Origin: DATLYH01 sp035575035
GTDB taxonomy: Bacteria; Planctomycetota; Planctomycetia; Gemmatales; Gemmataceae
Length of the DNA stretch: 10,404 nucleotides
Assembly (NCBI GenBank): GCA_035575035.1
Contig: DATLYH010000209.1
Coordinates: 1 to 10,404, forward strand
Reading direction: 5' to 3'
In this document: positions 5,726 to 10,404 of the stretch, in pieces
Numbering within the stretch: position 1 is the first letter of the stretch
Layout: each line of letters starts with the position of its first letter
Position numbers and translations under genes: made by a program
Notes under the pieces: generated by a model
Databases searched by the model: none
What the model was told of the DNA's origin: nothing
What the model saw: only the letters and a program-made list of their open reading frames with translations

Positions 5726-6916
5726 TCAGCCCAGCGCTCGGTAGACCGCGTCCACCAGGCTCTGGCCGCGCTCGTTGAGCAGCACTCCCTGACCCTGCTT
5801 GTTCATCGTGTAGCCGAACGACAGCCGCGCTTGGGGATCGGCGAAACCGAGCGAGCCGCCCATGCCGGGGTGGCCGAAGGCCTCCTCCGACAGGATCATG
5901 CTGTCCCGCGCGCCGGGAGCAGCCCGGCGGTTGTCGGTGGACTTCACAAACCCGAGGGCGAAGCGCATCCCCGTGAGCAGGACGGCATCGACGGCGCTGG
6001 CCGAGCTGACCGCAGCCATCTGCTGGAGCGTCTCCTCATCGACCAGCCGCACCCCGCGGATCGCTCCTCCCAGGGCCAGCGGTGCATACATGCCGGCAAG
6101 GCCGCGGGCATTGGTGATACCCCCCTGGCTGGGCAGGACCGCCTGATGCGCTTCCCGGGAATCGTGGTCGCGGGCGCCGGGATTTCGACCGGTGTTCTTC
6201 ACGATCAAGGCCTGGAGGCTTTGCGGGTCGCGAGTGGCTTGCTCCAGAAAACGCCACGGAACCTCCCCCGGCCGGACCGGATCGGGGCGGATGGTGGGGG
6301 CAACGCGCGGCTCATGTTCCTCGGGCAGGCCGAGGTGGAAATCCAGTCCGAGCGGTCCGGCCACCTCCTGCCGGAAGAAAGTCCCCAAATCCTGGCCCGT
6401 GATGCGCCGCACCACCTCACCGACCAGATGGCCGAAGGTCGCGGCATGATAGCCCTGTCGGGTGCCCGGCGGCCAGAATGGTTCCTCGGCCGCCAGCAGA
6501 CCGACCAGGTAGGACCAGTCATACAGGCCGCCCGGCTTGAGCGGTTGCCGAATGGCCGGCAGTCCGGCCTGATGGTTGAGCAGCCAGCGTACCGGGATCG
6601 CTTCCTTGCCTGCCTGGGCAAACTCGGGCCAGTATCGGGCCACCGGGGCATCCAGGTCGAGCAGGCCGCGGGAGACGAGCAGATGGGCGCAAAGGGCGGT
6701 CGCCCCCTTGGTGCAGGACCAGACCAGGCCGATGGTGTCCCGCTCCCAGGGTCTCCCGGTGTGGCGATCGGCGAGGCCGCCCCAGAGATCGACGACCGTC
6801 TTCCCCTCCACCATCACGCAGACCGAGGCGCCGACCTCCCCGCGCTCCAGGAAGTTCCGCTCGAACTCCTGGCGCACCTCGCGGAACAATGGATCGCAGA
6901 AGCCGTCGATAGACAT
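5726..6916 (-). CDS. Serine hydrolase, beta-lactamase fold (EstB/class C-related esterase)
   Basis: The product has 396 residues, the usual length for PF00144 enzymes. The nucleophile motif S-x-x-K is S67-C-T-K70. The tyrosine motif is Y156-H-A, and the third motif is H349-P-G351 in FGHPGMGGSLGFADP. An HxG or WxG in place of the lactamase KTG is typical of family VIII carboxylesterases, so an esterase or peptidase-like acyl hydrolase is likelier than antibiotic resistance. Other family features are LLNHQAGLP (112-120) and SQGGITNARGLAGMY (263-277). There is no signal peptide, so it should be cytoplasmic. ATG 6916 is preferred because a G-rich run (GGGGG) lies about eight bases upstream; a GTG at 6940 would add eight residues. 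It follows the fusion gene by 96 bp on the same strand, and the two may share a transcript. Confidence 0.9.
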   Translation of the reverse strand: MSIDGFCDPLFREVRQEFERNFLERGEVGASVCVMVEGKTVVDLWGGLADRHTGRPWERDTIGLVWSCTKGATALCAHLLVSRGLLDLDAPVARYWPEFAQAGKEAIPVRWLLNHQAGLPAIRQPLKPGGLYDWSYLVGLLAAEEPFWPPGTRQGYHAATFGHLVGEVVRRITGQDLGTFFRQEVAGPLGLDFHLGLPEEHEPRVAPTIRPDPVRPGEVPWRFLEQATRDPQSLQALIVKNTGRNPGARDHDSREAHQAVLPSQGGITNARGLAGMYAPLALGGAIRGVRLVDEETLQQMAAVSSASAVDAVLLTGMRFALGFVKSTDNRRAAPGARDSMILSEEAFGHPGMGGSLGFADPQARLSFGYTMNKQGQGVLLNERGQSLVDAVYRALG

Positions 6917-6945
6917 GGCTGCCCCCTGTCCCGCTCTCACCGACT

Positions 6946-6981
6946 GAGCCGGGAGCGTCAGCGACCGGAGGCTCCGGTCGC
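6946..6981 (-). repeat. Reversed repeat copy with strong hairpin
   Basis: The minus strand at 6968-6946 reads CCGGTCGCTGACGCTCCCGG plus CTC, a reversed copy of the window's repeat matching the array consensus at 20 of 23 bases. Overlapping it, GCGACCGGAG (6961-6970) and CTCCGGTCGC (6972-6981) form a 10-bp inverted repeat with one central base. It lies between the fusion gene stop and the hydrolase start and could attenuate or process a shared transcript. No T-run follows on either strand. Confidence 0.7.
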
Positions 6982-7012
6982 CCCCCAGTTTTGGCCCCCC
7001 GACAGGGAACGG

Positions 7013-8731
7013 TCACGGCGCGTGCGGCGAGCTACAGCCGGCCAGGGCGGCCACCGGGGCGCCGAGAGGGGACTCCTCATCCGAGTCGGGCCCGGCCTCG
7101 CCGCGGAGGTGGCGGAACAGCGGCTCGCAGTCCTCGCGCGTCACGGCCCCCATGGTGGCGATCTGCACCAGGCGGCGCTCGGCCAGATAGCTGCTTTCGC
7201 CGCCGATGGCGAAGCCCCAGCAACGGCAGCGGCGGACGAACTCCTGCGAGCTACAGCCAGCCGGCGGCGCAAAGGTGGTCACGACCGGACTGGCCCAGGC
7301 ATCGGCGGCGAGCGGCTCCAGCCCGGCGCGGCGAAGCTGTTCCCGGACATAAGCCCCCAGAGCGGCGTAATGGTCGTAGCGGGCTCGGGCCAACTCCGGG
7401 GTGGCGTAGTTCTCCAGCGCGACGGCCAGGGCTTGCAGCGTCGGTGAGGGGAAGGTGTAGCGCGGCCCGATGCTGGCCAGCGTGGCTGTCAGGTCCAGGT
7501 AGCTGGGCACCCGGCTGCTGTCCACCTCGGCCGGCAGTTGGGCGGCGGCGAAGACCACTGCTGCCCCCGCGTAGGAGCCGAGCGACTTGCCGGTGGCACC
7601 GCTGGCCAGGTAAACCTCACTCAGGTCGAGCGGCACGGCACCCAGGCTGCTGACACAGTCGGCGCAGACGCGGATTCCCCGGGCCCGGGCCAGCCGCACC
7701 AACCCGGGCAGGTCGTTGAGCACGCCGGTGCTCGACTCCAGATGGACACCCCAGACCCAGCTCCCTTCGGGCTCCTCGGCCAGGGCGGCCTCGACCTCGG
7801 CCAGGTCCCACGGCCGGCCCCACGGCCAGCTCAGGACACGGGGTTGCAGGCCGAACCGCGCCGCCTGCCGGACCAACCGCTGACCGAACTCGCCATTGAC
7901 CAGCAACAGGCCGCGCCCCGCCCGTGGACCGGCCGCCAACGCCGCCCCGATCACCTCGTTGCCGAGCGTGCCGCTGCCGTTGAACAGGGCAACCGCCTGG
8001 CTGTTGGTCAGGGCCGCCAGCGCCCGGCGGATCCGCTCAAACAGGGCGATGAACTCCGGGCCCCGATGGTACAGCGGCGGTTGGGCAAACGCCTCGCGCA
8101 CCGCCGGCGCGAGGGCCACTGGGCCGGGGAGCAGACAGACCGGTTCCGGCCGGTGCCCGGCGACGCGCCGCAGCCGGTTGTGCCATCGGTGGATGGTCCG
8201 CCGGTGCCGGTCGGTCAGCTGGCCGACCGTCGCCACCATCGGCACGAAGCTGGCATTGCCGGAACGGACCGCTGGGCCAAGCGGCTCGAAGCCGAGCTGG
8301 CGATACAGCGGCAGCCGCTCCTCGACGCCGGAAATGTACAGGTGGGTGTAGCCGTGCGCCCGGGCATGCTCGTAGGTCAGCCAGGCCAGGCCGGCGAAGA
8401 CGGTACCGTTGCGCCGGTTGGGTTCGACGGCCAGCAGACGCACTTCCAGCGGCCGGGTGCCCGGCCGGTGCAGGATCGCAGGGTCGCTGAGGCGCTCGGC
8501 GACCGAGAAGGGGGGCTGGTCGTGGACGCTGACCATGCCGACCACCCGGTCGCCGTGCAGCGCGATGAAGTAGGCGTTCTTGGCATGGAACTTATCGACG
8601 AGCCGACCATTGCCGGGGTCGGTGTGTTGAGGGATCTCGTTGACGAAGGTGCGGTAGTTGAGACGGTGGATCTGCTCGAACTCCTCCTCGGTCTCGGCGC
8701 GTTTGAAAATGTATTCACCGACTCGCAACAT
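7013..8731 (-). CDS. Fusion of GNAT/FeeM-like acyltransferase with class V aminotransferase
   Basis: The product has 572 residues in two domains. Residues 1-170 look like an acyltransferase of the GNAT superfamily, closest in style to FeeM/N-acyl amino acid synthases. Features are IHRLNYRTFVNEI (21-33), LVDKFHAKNAYFIAL (44-58), VVGMVSVHDQPPFSV (63-77), LEVRLLAVEP (95-104) and the GNAT end LYRQLGFEPLG (142-152). Residues about 197-545 form a fold type I, class V PLP enzyme: LLPGPVALAP (200-209), GSGTLGNE (252-259), HLESSTGV (330-337), D358 in ADCVSSLGAVP for the pyridine nitrogen, and the Schiff-base lysine K382 in SGATGKSLGSYAG. These match the alanine-glyoxylate/aminoethylphosphonate transaminase group. 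The last 27 residues are low complexity. ATG 8731 has a strong GGAGG. One chain could transaminate an acceptor and then acylate it, but the substrates are unknown and this is inference. Confidence 0.82.
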   Translation of the reverse strand: MLRVGEYIFKRAETEEEFEQIHRLNYRTFVNEIPQHTDPGNGRLVDKFHAKNAYFIALHGDRVVGMVSVHDQPPFSVAERLSDPAILHRPGTRPLEVRLLAVEPNRRNGTVFAGLAWLTYEHARAHGYTHLYISGVEERLPLYRQLGFEPLGPAVRSGNASFVPMVATVGQLTDRHRRTIHRWHNRLRRVAGHRPEPVCLLPGPVALAPAVREAFAQPPLYHRGPEFIALFERIRRALAALTNSQAVALFNGSGTLGNEVIGAALAAGPRAGRGLLLVNGEFGQRLVRQAARFGLQPRVLSWPWGRPWDLAEVEAALAEEPEGSWVWGVHLESSTGVLNDLPGLVRLARARGIRVCADCVSSLGAVPLDLSEVYLASGATGKSLGSYAGAAVVFAAAQLPAEVDSSRVPSYLDLTATLASIGPRYTFPSPTLQALAVALENYATPELARARYDHYAALGAYVREQLRRAGLEPLAADAWASPVVTTFAPPAGCSSQEFVRRCRCWGFAIGGESSYLAERRLVQIATMGAVTREDCEPLFRHLRGEAGPDSDEESPLGAPVAALAGCSSPHAP

Positions 8732-8740
8732 CCTCGGCCA

Positions 8741-8745
8741 CCTCC
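8741..8745 (-). promoter_or_regulatory. Strong ribosome-binding site of the fusion gene
   Basis: The minus strand has GGAGG, continuing into GGAGGTGG, nine bases before ATG 8731. It is the most consensus-like Shine-Dalgarno in the window and fixes the start. Confidence 0.75.
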
Positions 8746-8896
8746 GGCACGGCTGGGCAGAAGCGATCCGCGCCGCCCCGGGCGTGGGCCTCGGGGGCGG
8801 CCCTCCTCCCTCCGTCCTCGCCCCCTTCCAGGGGACGAAGGTCGAGAGAGGGGGCGGGCGCGGCGGCTACTCCGCAGAGAAGCTTACGAAAAAGAG

Positions 8897-8925
8897 AGGT
8901 TACTGACAGGGGCCGGGCTTTGCAA
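8897..8925 (-). promoter_or_regulatory. Weak candidate promoter of the fusion gene
   Basis: The minus strand has TTGCAA (8925-8920), a 17-base spacer and TAACCT (8902-8897). The spacing is ideal but the hexamers match only four and three consensus bases. It would give a leader of about 160 bases. Confidence 0.22.
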
Positions 8926-9066
8926 GAACCTGATGCCGCCCGAAGGAAGAAGCGAGGCGGAAGGGTGGCAAACCTTTTGACTTTTAGGCGATGTCCTGCC
9001 CCCCCCTCCCCCGGGGGCCGCCCGGATGAGCGGCCGGCAGCACCCCCGGCGCGGGCCATTCCCCTC

Positions 9067-9097
9067 TTGACTTCCGCCGGGCCAGACCGCCTACTGA
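9067..9097 (+). promoter_or_regulatory. Weak candidate promoter of the reductase gene
   Basis: TTGACT (9067-9072) is a good -35. TACTGA (9092-9097), 19 bases on, is a poor -10. Initiation would fall at or next to the ATG at 9104, implying little or no leader; only a weak GAAAG precedes the start. A second TTGACT at 8978-8983 has no visible -10 partner. Confidence 0.3.
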
Positions 9098-9103
9098 AAG
9101 CCC

Positions 9104-10099
9104 ATGAAAGCTATCGTCTGTTCCCGCTTCGGCGATCCGGAGGAAGTATTGGAGGTCCGCGATGTCCCGGTGCCCGAGCCGGGCCCGGGGCAGGTGCGCG
9201 TCCGGATGATCGCCAGCCCGATCAATCCGTCCGACCTGCTCTATGTCCGCGGGCAGTACGGTCGGCTGCCGCCGCTGCCGTTGACGCCCGGCTTCGAAGG
9301 GGTTGGCGTGGTGGAGAAGGCCGGCCCGGGGTTGCTGGCCCGGCGGGTGCTCGGCCGGCGCGTGGCGGTCCTAAACAGCAGCTCGGGCAACTGGCAGGAG
9401 CGAGTGGTCATCCCGGCCCGGCAGGCGGTCCCGGTGCCGCGCGACCTGCCCGATGAGCAGGCGGCCATGTTCTTCGTCAACCCGGCCAGCGCCCTGGTGA
9501 TGACGCGCTATGTGCTCCGGGTGCCCGCCGGCGCCTGGCTGTTGCAGACGGCCGCCGGCAGCGCCCTGGGCCGGATGGTGATTGCCCTGGGGCGGCACTA
9601 CGGCTTCCGGACCATCAACGTGGTGCGGCGGCGCGAGCAGGCCGAGGAGCTGCTCCGGGCCGGCGGCGACGCCGTTGTCTGCACCGCCGACGAGTCGATC
9701 ACCGATCGGGTGCGCCAGCTCACGGATGGCGAAGGGGTCCCGTTCGCCCTGGACGCGGTCGGCGGCGAGACCGGCTCGGCGGTCGTCCGGTCGCTGGGGG
9801 CCAACGGCCGGATGCTGGTTTACGGCACGCTCTCGGAAAAGCCGCTGGAGGTCCATCCGCGCGTGCTGATGGTCGGCCAGAAGCGCGTGGAGGGGTTCTG
9901 GCTGGCGGAGTGGGTGCGCGGCCAGGGGATCCTCACCATGCTCGGCCTGTTCCGCCGTCTCGGCAAGCTGATGCGCGCGGGGGTGCTGAGGGCGGAAGTC
10001 GGGGCGATGTTCCCGCTGGAGGAAATCAAGGCGGCCGTGCGGCAAGCGAGCGCCCCCGGCCGGGCGGGGAAGGTGTTGCTGCGCCTCGGACCGGGGTAA
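9104..10099 (+). CDS. Zinc-free MDR oxidoreductase, enoyl reductase/quinone reductase type
   Basis: The product has 331 residues, normal for the medium-chain dehydrogenase/reductase superfamily. The N-terminal catalytic domain has SPINPSDLLYVRGQYG (38-53), then LTPGFEGVGVVEKAG (60-74). The Rossmann domain starts with LLQTAAGSALGRMVIALGR (146-164), and INVVRRREQAEEL (171-183) supplies arginines suited to the NADPH 2'-phosphate. The zinc ligands of alcohol dehydrogenases are absent. Y52 in GQY sits where the catalytic tyrosine lies in 2-enoyl thioester reductases (ETR/MECR type), so NADPH-dependent reduction of an enoyl thioester or a quinone is likely. I cannot separate these two from sequence. 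It is a soluble cytoplasmic enzyme, divergent from the acyltransferase-aminotransferase; a shared acyl-metabolism role is only a guess. The next gene starts 56 bp later. Confidence 0.88.
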   Translation: MKAIVCSRFGDPEEVLEVRDVPVPEPGPGQVRVRMIASPINPSDLLYVRGQYGRLPPLPLTPGFEGVGVVEKAGPGLLARRVLGRRVAVLNSSSGNWQERVVIPARQAVPVPRDLPDEQAAMFFVNPASALVMTRYVLRVPAGAWLLQTAAGSALGRMVIALGRHYGFRTINVVRRREQAEELLRAGGDAVVCTADESITDRVRQLTDGEGVPFALDAVGGETGSAVVRSLGANGRMLVYGTLSEKPLEVHPRVLMVGQKRVEGFWLAEWVRGQGILTMLGLFRRLGKLMRAGVLRAEVGAMFPLEEIKAAVRQASAPGRAGKVLLRLGPG

Positions 10100-10142
10100 G
10101 GCCCGCCAAGGGCGCGACTGCCTCCGGCCCCTGCTGACCTGC

Positions 10143-10148
10143 TATACT
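10143..10148 (+). promoter_or_regulatory. -10 box placed for a leaderless start at 10156
   Basis: TATACT matches five of six -10 bases and ends seven bases before the A of ATG 10156, so the predicted first transcribed base is at or next to the start codon. The -35 region is poor (CTGCCT at 10118-10123). No Shine-Dalgarno sequence lies before the ATG. Confidence 0.45.
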
Positions 10149-10155
10149 GACGCGC

Positions 10156-10404
10156 ATGCTGCCGACCCGCACCACCGTGCTGCTTTTCCTCGCCGGCCTG
10201 CTGCCGTGGGCCCTGGGGCTGGTCTATGCCCTGGTGCATGCGCTTCTGACCCGTCAGGTGCCGGCGAGCGCCGCGTGGCTGCCGGACGCGGCCGGGATCG
10301 CCTCGCTGCGCTGGCTGGTCTTCGGTTACGACGGCTGCGTCTTCGTCCTCTTCCTGGCCGACGCCCTGCTTGCCTGGCGCTGGTTCAACCTGCGGGCTCG
10401 GCGG
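10156..10404 (+). CDS. Membrane protein N-terminus, possibly DUF58 family (truncated)
   Basis: Eighty-three codons are visible before the window ends. A short positive N-terminus (MLPTRTT) leads into a hydrophobic helix at about 7-31. A non-membrane stretch with VPASAAWLPDAAG (35-47) follows, then a second helix at about 51-73 ending in ALLAWRWFNLRARR, which carries the positive charges. Two N-terminal helices followed by a basic strand-forming region is the standard opening of DUF58 proteins, which in planctomycetes often begin with a similar 'PTR' segment and usually accompany a MoxR ATPase and a VWA protein. The defining DUF58 motif lies beyond the window, so this is a tentative label. It probably has its own promoter, given the TATACT just upstream. 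Confidence 0.6.
   Translation, partial: MLPTRTTVLLFLAGLLPWALGLVYALVHALLTRQVPASAAWLPDAAGIASLRWLVFGYDGCVFVLFLADALLAWRWFNLRARR

Larger units (their letters stand above)
8732..9103. other. 372-bp divergent intergenic region
   Basis: This gap separates the fusion gene (minus) from the reductase (plus) and must hold both promoters. It contains purine-rich runs (around 8842-8860 and 8940-8970), a C-rich run (8998-9012) and a 10-bp palindrome CCCCCGGGGG (9008-9017). None of the repeat copies seen elsewhere occurs here. I find no convincing gene; short open frames crossing it have biased, implausible compositions. Confidence 0.6.

Noticed and set aside
5726..6916. Beta-lactamase conferring antibiotic resistance
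   Set aside because: The third motif is HPG instead of KTG and there is no export signal, which fits an esterase of the same fold better.
6961..6981. Intrinsic terminator of the fusion gene
   Set aside because: The stem is strong but no T-run follows on either strand, and it overlaps a repeat copy, so I list it only as a repeat.
5831..8980. Two long plus-strand open frames (about 538 and 480 residues) opposite the hydrolase and fusion genes
   Set aside because: Both are mirrors of genes with intact catalytic motifs, have biased composition and show no domains.
8658..9060. Short coding frames in the divergent gap
   Set aside because: They overlap the fusion gene's start or low-complexity DNA, lack ribosome-binding sites and have implausible residue composition.

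Overview
The window is a GC-rich bacterial chromosomal segment with mixed gene orientations and short, repeat-bearing intergenic gaps. Several signs point to a planctomycete of the Gemmata type: an intergenic repeat built on CCCGTCGCTAACGCTCCGGG that recurs in four gaps, a TMTC-like mannosyltransferase gene start, a ribbon-helix-helix/PIN toxin-antitoxin pair of a sort common in that phylum, and a fused acyltransferase-aminotransferase. This assignment comes from remembered protein and repeat style and has not been tested by a search.

Layout. Positions 1-281 (minus) hold the N-terminus of a multi-membrane GT-C/TMTC-like protein cut by the window edge. Divergent from it, 479-2407 (plus) encodes a 642-residue polytopic membrane protein with a soluble C-terminal domain. 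Next is a toxin-antitoxin cassette (2671-2949 and 2946-3434, plus), bracketed by two direct copies of a roughly 43-bp repeat. A block of minus-strand genes follows, listed by rising coordinate: a tandem-GNAT acetyltransferase (3592-4545), a TetR-family regulator (4807-5448), a serine beta-lactamase-fold esterase/hydrolase (5726-6916), and a fusion of a GNAT/FeeM-like acyltransferase with a class V PLP aminotransferase (7013-8731). On the plus strand, a zinc-free enoyl/quinone reductase (9104-10099) is divergent from the fusion gene. A truncated two-helix membrane protein, possibly DUF58, begins at 10156.

How the parts relate. No pathway can be read across the window; most genes look like single housekeeping or accessory units. 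The hydrolase and the fusion gene could share a transcript, since the gap is 96 bp on the same strand. A six-unit repeat array separates the hydrolase from tetR. The regulator may repress itself through a palindrome lying on its probable -10 box. The tandem GNAT has the clearest promoter in the window, and that promoter shows that its longest open frame starts too early.

The points most worth a second look are the fused acyltransferase-aminotransferase, the repeat family (whose copies show paired base changes consistent with a conserved hairpin), and the toxin-antitoxin cassette lying between two direct repeat copies.
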